Virus record (IMG/VR): IMGVR_UViG_3300028840_000655
Coordinates: 1 to 63,957 of that record
DNA from: a virus
Direction: 5' to 3' (one strand)
DNA length: 63,957 nt
Part shown: one piece after another, positions 46,322-54,256 of the stretch
Layout of the letters: every line of letters begins with the position of its first letter
Numbering within the stretch: position 1 is the stretch's first letter
The notes under the pieces: model-generated
Databases searched by the model: none
The model's input: the letters and a program-made list of their open reading frames with translations, nothing else
What the model was told of the DNA's origin: nothing
Position numbers and translations under genes: made by a program

Positions 46322-47947
46322 ATGACAGAGAAGAGCAAGGGACCGCTCATCACGAAGGCGTGGGTCTTCGACGGACCGGGCGGGGTTCGCATCGCGAAGG
46401 CGGAAGCCGACAGCCAGCAGTTGCCGGACGACCCGTTCAACTACAGGCCGGACTCGACATCCAGCGGTCTCATCCGTCCGCCGATGTCGATGGATGGGTT
46501 CGCGGCGCTACTCGGCGGACCGTACGGTTCAGGCAACACGCTCCACGCTCGATGCGTGGCGCAGAAGGCGTCTGACGTCGTCGGGCGCGGCATCGAACTC
46601 CGTGCCATCGAGGACGAGGACGAGAACGAAGAGGGCGCACAGGGCGCGCAGGCCGAAGAGGACCGATACAACGCTTGGCTCGAAGGCGTCGAAGACGACG
46701 CGCAGCAGGAGTGGTCGTTCAAGGAACTCCTGACGAACGTCTGGTCCGACTACGAGAGCATCGGTTGGGGCGTCATGGAGTCAGGACGCAATCTCGGCAC
46801 CGGACTCCCCGATGGGCTGTGGCACGTCCCCGCTCACACGATGCGCGCACACAGCGACCACGTCCGCTTCGCGCAGACGCGCGGCGACAAGTTGGTCTGG
46901 TTCAAGCGCTTCGGCATCGAGGGGGATGTCGACAAGACGGACGGCGAGTGGTATCCGGAGGGGCTTCCCCCGGAGCGGCGCGGCAACGAGGTCATCGTCA
47001 TCCGCAACTACACGCCGATGTCGTCGTACTACGGACTCCCCGACATGGTCCCGGCGCTCGGCGCGTTCGCGGGCTGGTCGGCACAGCAGCAGTTCAACGT
47101 CAGGTTCTTCGACAACCAAGCCGTTCCGAGCATGGCCGTCGTCATCGAGGGCGCGGAACTGTCCGACGAGGTCGAGGCGACCATCTATGACCACTTCGAG
47201 CGCATCAAGGGCGACCCGTCTCGCACCATCGTCATCCCAATCCCCGGCATCCCCGGCATCGCCGAGCAGTTCCAACCGAAGTTGCGCTTCGAGAAGTTGT
47301 CGACCGAAATCAAGGACGCGTCGTTCCGCATGTACCGGCAGGACATCGCGTTGGAGACGTGCATCGCGCACGGCGTTCCCCCGTACCGCATCGGCTGGCC
47401 CATCGTCGGCAGTCTCGGCGGCTCCACGGCGGAAGAGATGACGCAAATCTACAACGACAGCATCGTCCAGCCGAGACAAGAGACCATCGAGAAGCGTCTC
47501 AAGCGGACCATCCTCGGACCCAACGGTCTCGACATCACGTCGTACGAACTCAAGGTCAACGAACTCGACGTCAGGAACGAGATGCGGGACTTGGAGAAGT
47601 CGCAGAAGATGTACGAACTCGGCATGTCGACCCCGAACGACGCTATCCGGTTCTTCGGGATGGACGAGCGCGAGGACGAGGGCGGCGACGAGTACATCAA
47701 GGTTCCGCTCGCAGCGAACAAGGGCACGACTTCGACCCCGGACGAGTCACCGATGCCAGCGTTCGGCGCTCCCCCTCCGCCACCTACGGCAGAGCCGGAG
47801 GACAACCCGTTCGTCGAAGAGGCGGTCGCGAAGTATTGGCGCGACCAACTCCGGGACATCACGGACCTCAAGGAACGCGTCGCGAAGGCTCTCGGAGACG
47901 ACCTGACGGCTCTCGAAGAGGAAGACCCGGTTCGAGCGCTGGCGTAG
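46322..47947 (+). CDS. Portal protein
   Basis: A 541-aa protein following terL after 39 bases (with AGGGG before the ATG). Features of portals: a segment GFAALLGGPYGSGNTLHARC, GWGVMESGRN, IRNYTPMSSYYGLPDM, and a C-terminal helical crown (SYELKVNELDVRNEMRD). The clearest match is with PBSX/SPP1-like actinophage portals. The end is acidic and proline-rich. It forms the DNA entry ring. Confidence 0.88.
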   Translation: MTEKSKGPLITKAWVFDGPGGVRIAKAEADSQQLPDDPFNYRPDSTSSGLIRPPMSMDGFAALLGGPYGSGNTLHARCVAQKASDVVGRGIELRAIEDEDENEEGAQGAQAEEDRYNAWLEGVEDDAQQEWSFKELLTNVWSDYESIGWGVMESGRNLGTGLPDGLWHVPAHTMRAHSDHVRFAQTRGDKLVWFKRFGIEGDVDKTDGEWYPEGLPPERRGNEVIVIRNYTPMSSYYGLPDMVPALGAFAGWSAQQQFNVRFFDNQAVPSMAVVIEGAELSDEVEATIYDHFERIKGDPSRTIVIPIPGIPGIAEQFQPKLRFEKLSTEIKDASFRMYRQDIALETCIAHGVPPYRIGWPIVGSLGGSTAEEMTQIYNDSIVQPRQETIEKRLKRTILGPNGLDITSYELKVNELDVRNEMRDLEKSQKMYELGMSTPNDAIRFFGMDEREDEGGDEYIKVPLAANKGTTSTPDESPMPAFGAPPPPPTAEPEDNPFVEEAVAKYWRDQLRDITDLKERVAKALGDDLTALEEEDPVRALA

Positions 47948-47956
47948 TCTGGCGTC

Positions 47957-50900
47957 ATGCCCTACGCCAGCGTCGCAGAACTCCCGGCGAGCGTCCGGCG
48001 TCGTCTGACGGCGCGGTGCGCTCGCGTGTGGATGCGTGCGTTCAACGCGGAGTACGCGAAGAGCGGAAGCGACGCGAAGGCCATGATTGCGGCGAACGTC
48101 GCAGCACGGAACTGTCAGCGCACCATCGCGAAGTTGCTCGACGACCTCGAACTCGCAGCGTCGCGGCGCGTGGTCAAACAGCAGACGGCACCGTCACGCA
48201 AGGCGCGCGACGACTTGCAGCAGCGCATCCTTCACGAGTGGATTGACGCACTCAGGGCGTACTACGTCGGGTTCGCAGAGCGCATCGGCGTCGAGATTGA
48301 CACGACGCTCCCTCCGAACCAACGGCAAGGGCGCATGGTCAACCCGGAGCGGGACCGGCGGAACTTCAAGGTCACGAAGCGCAAGACGTTCATCGGACTC
48401 CCGACGCGGGCACCGTTCGACCTTCCGATTGACTGGCAGAACGAAGCGAACATGCTCGCGGACGTCATGGGCGAGCAGTACGTCAAGTGGCTCAACGCCG
48501 GGACGGCGCGGGCGGCGACGGACATCGCGCTCGTCAACGCGGACGTCAACGCTATCCGGGGCATCGCCGGGTCGCTCCAACTCGGCGACTACGAAACCTC
48601 TATCCGACAGGAACTCGCGAACCGCGTCGTCCGCATCACGGAGGTCCAGCGCACCGTCCTCCGCGACACGGTCCAGCGTGGCATCGAGGCGGGGCTGTCG
48701 ACGAAAGAGATTGCTCGCGGGGCGCGCGTAGGCGGGCGGGTCTATCCGGGCATCAAGGGCAGGGTCGACGAGTTCTACCGCAACCGCTCGCGGGTCATCG
48801 CGCTCACGGAGTCGGCGAACGCGTACAACCTCGGACAGTTGGAGGGCTACTCGCGCTCCGGCGTCGTTCAGGAGGTCCGCATCTTCGACGGTCTCGATTG
48901 CGGTTGGACGAACCACGACGACCCCGACAAGGCGAACGGCACGACGCGCACGTTGCAGCAGGCGGCGGCACAGCCGACGTCGCATCCGAACTGTCAGCGC
49001 TCATGGGCACCCGTCCCGCTCGCTCAGACGCAGGGCGTAGGCCGCACAGCGACGCAGACATCGGGCATCTCGACGAAGCCGCCTACATCGACCCCGACTC
49101 CCCCTCCGCCACAGGCGCGCGTCGGCGTCCCCGGTTCGCGTTGGGCACAGGCATCGTTCGACGACGTCGAGCGGGCGATGCTTCCCGAAGTCGCTCCGGG
49201 TCAGGCCGAATGGGGATGGACGCAGATTGACGACATCACCCGGCTCCCGCGCGACCCGAACGGCAACGTCATGTCGCGGCTCTACATCGACAAGCCGACT
49301 CAGGCGCGGGCGCGCGAAATCATGCGTGAGCGCTACGGCATCCAAGACGTCACGTTCGACGCAGTCACGAAGTCGCAGTACACCATCGACGACGTCCGCG
49401 ACGTCATGCTCGCGTTGGAGGACTACCGCGACCTCGGCGTCGGCTTCGACGACCTCGTCATCAACTTCACGAAGAACAAGGGCGGCGGCGCGCTCGCGGA
49501 CTTCCGGACGTACAACGGCACGGCGGGCGAACTCAACTTCCATCTCTCGCTCGCTCGGCGCGCTCGGTTGGGCAACACGGTCCACGACGGGCAGTACACG
49601 GGCTTCCGCTCGACGGCACAGCACGAACTAGGGCACGCGCTCGACGACCGGACGATGTCGACGTTCTCCGGGCGGTTCCGGTGGAATGCCGATTGGGCGA
49701 GGGCGACAGCGTCTCAGGCGGACAACGACGAATGGCGCATCATCCACAACTCGTCGCGCGGCGTGGGCGGCGGCAAGGACGCAGCGCAACAGGTCAAGGC
49801 ATACCAGAGCCGTCTCGCGGACCTTGACGACGAGATTGCGCGCAGGACGCAGTCGCTCGCGGAACGGCAGGCGCGGTTCGCTCGTGCGACGGACCCGACC
49901 GACATCCAGTTGCAGCGTCGCTCCATCCAACTCGAACAGTCGCAGTTGGCGCAGGCGAAGAACTCGAAGGCTCAATACGAGCGGTTGCTTCGGCGGCTAC
50001 AGGACGACATCGACAGCGGAGCCGAAGCGTTCCCCACGAACTACGCGCAGACGGCGGCGGGCAAGGGCAACCCGTTCGCGGAGGACTTCGCGGACACGGC
50101 GCGCGGCTACTTGCAGAACCCGACAGAGTTCAAGCGGCTCTACCCGCGACGCGCAGCGCACTTCGAGAAGATGTTGGAGCGGGCGCGCTCCCTGCCGAAG
50201 AACTACGCGGACGACGTCCCTCTTCCGAAGAACACAGCGCTCTATCAGCAGCAGGAAGCGGCGAAGAAAGCGCAGCGAGCGGCGAGGGCGAAGGCGAAGC
50301 GAGACGCGGCGAAGGAAGCGGCGAGGCGCGAGGCAGAGCGCAAGGCGCAGGAAGAGGCGGCGCGCAAGGCGCGCGAAGAGGCGGCTCGTCTCGAAGCCGA
50401 ACGCAGGGCGCGCGAGGAAGCGGCACGGCGCGCACGCGAAGAGGCGGCTCGACGGGCAGCGGCGGCGGACGACGTCTACAGGCCGAACCCCGGCATCACC
50501 AATCGCTCGGATTGGGCGGGCATCGTCGACGAGGGCGCAGAGCATTACCGGACGACGAGGGCGCTCGGCGGCGACCCCGGCAATCAGACGATGGCGGCGA
50601 TGAACGCGCGGCTCGGCACGGATGGCGCTCCGCGTGTCGTGGACTCGGTCGACGACCTCGTTCGGGCGGGCTGGCGCGAGACCTATCGTGGGACGTCATC
50701 CGCGACGTTCAACGACTCGTTCCGCTCAGGCGCGTTCTTCCCCGGCAAGGGCATCTACGGCGACGGCACCTACACGGCGGCGGCGCAGTCGTCAGGCAGC
50801 GCGCTCCGGGGCGGCGGTCCACGCATCGCAGCGGGCTACGCGACGGACTACGGGAAGGTCATGCGGATGGCGCTTCACCCGCGCGCGAAGGTCATCTCGT

Positions 50901-51265
50901 ACGACGACGCGTGGCAGGGCATGGTCGAAGGCGAGAAGCGGTGGCGCGAGGCGAGGGGCATCTTCCTTGACCGGGAGGGGCGAGGGTACTTCTACAAGCG
51001 CATCGACCCGGCGAGCGGGCGCGAACTGTCGTTCCCATCTGCGGGAGACGACATCTCGGCGTGGACGCGCGTCCCGGAAGAGGTCTTGGCGGAAGCCAAA
51101 GAGTTCGAGGACTACGGACAATGGGCGCTCGCCAACGGCTATGACGCCATCATCGCCGACCACGGGACGACGGGCGTCCACGACTACATCGTCATCCTCA
51201 ACCGCACGGCGGTCGCGGTCGAGAAGGTCGACAGGTTCCCCGACGAGTTCAACCCCATCCTGTAG
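47957..51265 (+). CDS. MuF head protein fused to metalloprotease-like and ADP-ribosyltransferase-like domains
   Basis: A 1102-aa protein directly after the portal. Residues 1-50 resemble ChaB (SVAELPASVRRRLTARC). Residues 190-350 are a MuF-type minor head domain (TESANAYNLGQLEGYSRSG, then CGW ... HPNCQRSW). A region with HELGH at about 556-560 suggests a zinc metalloprotease-like fold. Residues 620-840 are long helices ending in Ala/Arg/Glu-rich repeats. The last 200 residues (YRGTSS near 908, PGKGIYGDGTYT, then DYIVILNRTA) resemble an ADP-ribosyltransferase. MuF fusions with toxin domains are known as 'MuF polymorphic toxins'. It could be packed in the head and injected. Catalytic residues are inferred. 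Confidence 0.75.
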   Translation: MPYASVAELPASVRRRLTARCARVWMRAFNAEYAKSGSDAKAMIAANVAARNCQRTIAKLLDDLELAASRRVVKQQTAPSRKARDDLQQRILHEWIDALRAYYVGFAERIGVEIDTTLPPNQRQGRMVNPERDRRNFKVTKRKTFIGLPTRAPFDLPIDWQNEANMLADVMGEQYVKWLNAGTARAATDIALVNADVNAIRGIAGSLQLGDYETSIRQELANRVVRITEVQRTVLRDTVQRGIEAGLSTKEIARGARVGGRVYPGIKGRVDEFYRNRSRVIALTESANAYNLGQLEGYSRSGVVQEVRIFDGLDCGWTNHDDPDKANGTTRTLQQAAAQPTSHPNCQRSWAPVPLAQTQGVGRTATQTSGISTKPPTSTPTPPPPQARVGVPGSRWAQASFDDVERAMLPEVAPGQAEWGWTQIDDITRLPRDPNGNVMSRLYIDKPTQARAREIMRERYGIQDVTFDAVTKSQYTIDDVRDVMLALEDYRDLGVGFDDLVINFTKNKGGGALADFRTYNGTAGELNFHLSLARRARLGNTVHDGQYTGFRSTAQHELGHALDDRTMSTFSGRFRWNADWARATASQADNDEWRIIHNSSRGVGGGKDAAQQVKAYQSRLADLDDEIARRTQSLAERQARFARATDPTDIQLQRRSIQLEQSQLAQAKNSKAQYERLLRRLQDDIDSGAEAFPTNYAQTAAGKGNPFAEDFADTARGYLQNPTEFKRLYPRRAAHFEKMLERARSLPKNYADDVPLPKNTALYQQQEAAKKAQRAARAKAKRDAAKEAARREAERKAQEEAARKAREEAARLEAERRAREEAARRAREEAARRAAAADDVYRPNPGITNRSDWAGIVDEGAEHYRTTRALGGDPGNQTMAAMNARLGTDGAPRVVDSVDDLVRAGWRETYRGTSSATFNDSFRSGAFFPGKGIYGDGTYTAAAQSSGSALRGGGPRIAAGYATDYGKVMRMALHPRAKVISYDDAWQGMVEGEKRWREARGIFLDREGRGYFYKRIDPASGRELSFPSAGDDISAWTRVPEEVLAEAKEFEDYGQWALANGYDAIIADHGTTGVHDYIVILNRTAVAVEKVDRFPDEFNPIL

Positions 51266-51301
51266 TGGTGACAGCGCGCACCATCCGGCGAAGATTGGGG
51301 G

Positions 51302-51330
51302 TTGACGTCTACGCGAACGTAGTCCACTAT
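51302..51330 (+). promoter_or_regulatory. Promoter P10 with embedded operator
   Basis: TTGACG (51302-51307), 17-base spacer, CACTAT (51325-51330, weak). Operator copy CTACGCGAACGTAG lies at 51309-51322. GATTGGGG and a GTGACAGCGCGCACC element lie upstream. Confidence 0.7.
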
Positions 51331-51372
51331 CAGGACATCAAGCCAAACGGCTAGCACGAACGGAGACCCGCA

Positions 51373-51870
51373 ATGCAGACCATCACCATCAAGACCGCTC
51401 TCATCACCAACTTCCGCGACAGCAGCGGCATGATGTTCGACCCCTCGTTCGGCGAGATGATGCTCATGGACCGCACGCAGGGTCCGGACGTCACCATCGC
51501 CGTCGACGAGACGCAGGACGAAGCCGCCACCATCGCCGAGAAGGTGTGGGTCGTCGGCAACCGCATGGCGCGCGACGCCAACGGCACGGCATGGCCGAGC
51601 AACGTCCGCTCGATGAGCATGGGCGACGCGGTCGTCTTCGAGTATTGGGGCGAGACCTTCATCGCCATCGCCAAGGACTTCGGCTTCCACGTCGAGTTCA
51701 TCAACCCGCTCTTCGTCGACAAGGTCGCCGCTCCCCGGAGCGAGCAGGGCGAGTTCGGTCCGTGGGCCGACGCCAGCGACGAGGTCGTGGCCGGTCTGAC
51801 GGAGCGCGAGTCCGCTGTCGAGTTCGAGACCGCCCGCATCCAGAGCGACCCGTACGGTCTCATGAGGTAG
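51373..51870 (+). CDS. Hypothetical protein, first gene behind P10
   Basis: A 165-aa acidic protein (SSGMMFDPSFGEMMLMDRT, then EKVWVVGNRMARDANGTAWP). It starts behind CACGAACGGAGACCCG. It lies alone between P10 and P11, inserted between the head protein and the protease. Unknown function. Confidence 0.6.
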   Translation: MQTITIKTALITNFRDSSGMMFDPSFGEMMLMDRTQGPDVTIAVDETQDEAATIAEKVWVVGNRMARDANGTAWPSNVRSMSMGDAVVFEYWGETFIAIAKDFGFHVEFINPLFVDKVAAPRSEQGEFGPWADASDEVVAGLTERESAVEFETARIQSDPYGLMR

Positions 51871-51894
51871 GTCGAAGAAGTGCGGTTAGGGGGG

Positions 51895-51930
51895 TTGACG
51901 CCCCCCGCCGCATCGACTACTCTGGCGTAG
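51895..51930 (+). promoter_or_regulatory. Promoter P11 with embedded operator
   Basis: TTGACG (51895-51900), 17-base spacer, TACTCT (51918-51923). Operator copy CTACTCTGGCGTAG (51917-51930) covers the -10, so a bound protein would block it. Confidence 0.8.
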
Positions 51931-51961
51931 ACATCGCAACCACACACGAACGGAGACCACG

Positions 51962-52384
51962 ATGCAGAAGCAAGTCACCCTCAACATCCAGAAGGACACC
52001 GGCTCCAACTGGACGTTCCGCTCCACGGACGCGAACGGCGAGACGACCGTTTGGGACATCGACGTCCGCATCGCCAACGAGCATGACAGCACGTACGACG
52101 TCAACGGGCGTCAGGCGACCGTCAAGTTGTACGTTCAGGTCTGCCAGCAGGACGTCGAGCGTCCCGCGTTCATCTCGACTCGCGGCACCCTCGTCATCAA
52201 CCGTCTCCACGACGGCGAGATGTTCGACTGCGAAGCGACCCTCGACTTCGGCAAGTTCGAGACCATCGGCGAGACGGCAGTCATCGGCAAGACCCGCCGG
52301 GGCACGGCAGAAGCGTTCGCTTCACAGGTCGCTCAGGACTTCGTCGCGAAGATGCGGCGCGACCGGAAGGCGGTCGCCAAGTGA
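51962..52384 (+). CDS. Hypothetical protein, first gene behind P11
   Basis: A 140-aa beta-rich protein (TGSNWTFRSTDANGETTVWD, then QATVKLYVQVCQQDVERP) with a basic helical end (RRGTAEAFASQ, RDRKAVAK). It starts behind CACGAACGGAGACC. It overlaps the next start by 4 bases. Unknown function. Confidence 0.6.
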   Translation: MQKQVTLNIQKDTGSNWTFRSTDANGETTVWDIDVRIANEHDSTYDVNGRQATVKLYVQVCQQDVERPAFISTRGTLVINRLHDGEMFDCEATLDFGKFETIGETAVIGKTRRGTAEAFASQVAQDFVAKMRRDRKAVAK

Positions 52385-52722
52385 GCGGGAACGAAGTCAC
52401 GAACCGCTACCTCAAGGTCACGCGGGACGAAGTCGGCGAGTTCATCGTCGGCTCGACCGTCACCTACGGCGGACATGACGACTGTCGGCATCAAGCCGGG
52501 ACGTGTCCCCACGAGCGGACCTTCTCAGGCTATCCGGTCCACGTTTGGCAGGGAGACCGCTTCGACGGCTCCGGCGAGATGATGACGTTCGTCTCGTACA
52601 TCCTCATCAACGACGAGCATCCGGAAGTCGGCGAACACGGCGACCTCGTCGCCATCCCCGTCGAGTCCATCATCAAGACCGTCACCTACAAGGTCGGCGC
52701 ACGCAAGGGAGACCAGTCATGA
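52381..52722 (+). CDS. Hypothetical protein with Cys/His segment
   Basis: A 113-aa protein starting at GTG. CRHQAGTCPHERTF (35-48) places two Cys and two His close together, a possible zinc site. The rest is beta-rich. Coupled to both neighbours. Unknown function. Confidence 0.55.
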   Translation: MSGNEVTNRYLKVTRDEVGEFIVGSTVTYGGHDDCRHQAGTCPHERTFSGYPVHVWQGDRFDGSGEMMTFVSYILINDEHPEVGEHGDLVAIPVESIIKTVTYKVGARKGDQS

Positions 52723-53237
52723 CCCGGACCATCACGCTCGACAAGGCGAAGACCATGTCGAACACAGTCGAGAACCTTCGCGAAGGCGACATCCTCGCGA
52801 CCGTCCACGAGGACTTCGCGGTCCTGTTCCTCGTCGTCAAGGTCAAGCCGGGACGCAACCAGTTCGGCGACGAGTGGGTCGAACTGACCACGACGGCGCA
52901 GCACAACGGCGTCACGCGCATGGTCACGTACTCGAAGGGCGAGCGCGTCACGATGGCGTGCGATTGCGGCAAGGGCCACTTCTGCCCGCAGTTCGGCTCG
53001 GCGTTCTCTGACGGCTCCCGCTCCGTCGACGTCAAGCGCTCCGGTTCCATCAAGGTCGCCGTCACCCTGACCATCGAGGTCGACCCGGAGACGTACGCCG
53101 GAACGTACGGCGTCGCTCCCGAAGAGGCGGTCTCGGACGCACGGCGGTTCGTCAAGGACAGCATGACCCCGACGATGCTCAACGCGGCAGGCATCTTCGC
53201 CAGCGACAGCGGCATCGAAGTCGTGCGGTCGCGGTAG
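52719..53237 (+). CDS. Hypothetical protein
   Basis: A 172-aa protein: N-terminal beta region (GDILATVHEDFAVLFLVVKV), a CDCGKGHFCPQF segment (about 79-90) that may bind metal, and a C-terminal part with IKVAVTLTIEVDPETYAG. The ATG overlaps the upstream stop. Unknown function. Confidence 0.55.
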   Translation: MTRTITLDKAKTMSNTVENLREGDILATVHEDFAVLFLVVKVKPGRNQFGDEWVELTTTAQHNGVTRMVTYSKGERVTMACDCGKGHFCPQFGSAFSDGSRSVDVKRSGSIKVAVTLTIEVDPETYAGTYGVAPEEAVSDARRFVKDSMTPTMLNAAGIFASDSGIEVVRSR

Positions 53238-53246
53238 GATGGCGTC

Positions 53247-53465
53247 ATGCCCATCACGTCAGAGCAGAGTCAGGCGATAGCCGCTCTGCTCGACCAACAT
53301 CTCGACCTCGACGCGACGCCGGTCCTCAACACGGCGGAGCGCGTCGACCTTCGCGAACGGCTACACGCCAGTCGCGGCGGCGGCGAGTGGGACGCTCTCA
53401 CGCTTCGAGAGCGCAGGCTTGCCAACGCGGAACTCCGCAGACTCCGCCGTATCAGCAGGGGATGA
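53247..53465 (+). CDS. Hypothetical small helical protein, possibly leaderless
   Basis: A 72-aa protein, helical and arginine-rich at the end (LRERLHASRGGGEW, then RRLANAELRRLRRI). The ATG lies six bases after TAGGAT with no Shine-Dalgarno, like the start of the gene at 47957 (same GGCGTCATGCCC context). No -35 is visible. Unknown function. Confidence 0.5.
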   Translation: MPITSEQSQAIAALLDQHLDLDATPVLNTAERVDLRERLHASRGGGEWDALTLRERRLANAELRRLRRISRG

Positions 53466-53467
53466 CG

Positions 53468-53809
53468 ATGGGGCGCTACGTGGTAGGGGTCGACGGCGGC
53501 ACAGCCGAAGTCGAGAGCGACGGCACCATCGTCGCTGTCTCCGACCGGCGGCTCGGCAACCGGCTCCGGCGGAACCTCGCGCTCACGGCGGTCATCCGCG
53601 AAGTCACCGGGACCATCGGCGAGGCGACCGAAGAGGACGCGGCTATCTTCGAGCGCATCCGGGAGTACCGTCCCGGACACCCGATGCACGTCTTCGCGAC
53701 GCTCTTCCTCATGGACGCAGACTTCGTCATCCCGACAGACGACATCGAGCGCGTCCGGGCGGCGGGATACAACGTCTCAGACGAAGGACTGCTCGTTTCG
53801 TCTGATTGA
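53468..53809 (+). CDS. Hypothetical protein
   Basis: A 113-aa protein. I took the ATG at 53468, six bases after AGGGG, over the one at 53462. It begins GRYVVGVDGGTAEVESDG and continues as mixed alpha/beta with a helical acidic middle. A ribokinase/actin-like start is superficially suggested by GVDGGTAEV, but the protein is too small. Unknown function. Confidence 0.55.
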   Translation: MGRYVVGVDGGTAEVESDGTIVAVSDRRLGNRLRRNLALTAVIREVTGTIGEATEEDAAIFERIREYRPGHPMHVFATLFLMDADFVIPTDDIERVRAAGYNVSDEGLLVSSD

Positions 53810-53836
53810 CACGACGCCTACGGACGCGCATATAAT
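53806..53836 (+). promoter_or_regulatory. Promoter of the capsid operon, leaderless layout
   Basis: TTGACA (53806-53811) and a perfect TATAAT (53831-53836) with a 19-base spacer. The GTG of the protease gene starts at 53843, six bases after the -10, with no Shine-Dalgarno. The -35 overlaps the end of the upstream gene. Confidence 0.7.
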
Positions 53837-53842
53837 CGACGC

Positions 53843-54256
53843 GTGGCGGACGTCGTCTCGCGTGACGACTCATTCGAGGTAGCCGTCCCAATCGCAAAGC
53901 GCGATAGGGCACGGCAGATTGCCTATGGCGTCGTACTCGAACCCCGCGACGCGTCGAACCCGGACCTACAGGGCGACTGGCACTCGGCAGAAGACGTCGA
54001 GAAGGCCGCTCACCGCTTCCTTGCTCACGTCGCCAACGGCGAGGGTTTCGGCGACCACATGCACGACCGACAGACGAAGGCGGGATACCCGGTCGAGTCC
54101 TTCATCGCCCCTGTGGACTTCACGTTGGGCGACCAGTTGGTCAAGCGCGGTTCGTGGGTCATGGGAATGCACTACCCGGACCCGAACATCTGGAAGGGCA
54201 TCGTTGACGGGCGCTACTCGGCGTTCTCCGTTGGCGGCTACGGACGGAGGGTCTAA
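53843..54256 (+). CDS. XkdF-type prohead protease
   Basis: A 137-aa protein matching XkdF-type capsid maturation proteases: YGVVLEPRDASNPDLQGDWHSAEDVEKAAHRF at residues 28-59, then HMHDRQ, VESFIAPVDF, VKRGSWVMGMHYPDP and FSVGGYGRRV. GTG start, probably leaderless. The stop TAA is followed at once and in the same frame by the ATG of the next gene, whose first residues complete the XkdF 'VSLVDKGAN' motif; so this looks like a family member split by one stop codon. Confidence 0.78.
   Translation: MADVVSRDDSFEVAVPIAKRDRARQIAYGVVLEPRDASNPDLQGDWHSAEDVEKAAHRFLAHVANGEGFGDHMHDRQTKAGYPVESFIAPVDFTLGDQLVKRGSWVMGMHYPDPNIWKGIVDGRYSAFSVGGYGRRV

Noticed and set aside
53468-53809. GVDGGTAEV as an actin-like/sugar kinase nucleotide motif
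   Set aside because: The protein is only 113 aa and none of the other motifs of that fold are present.
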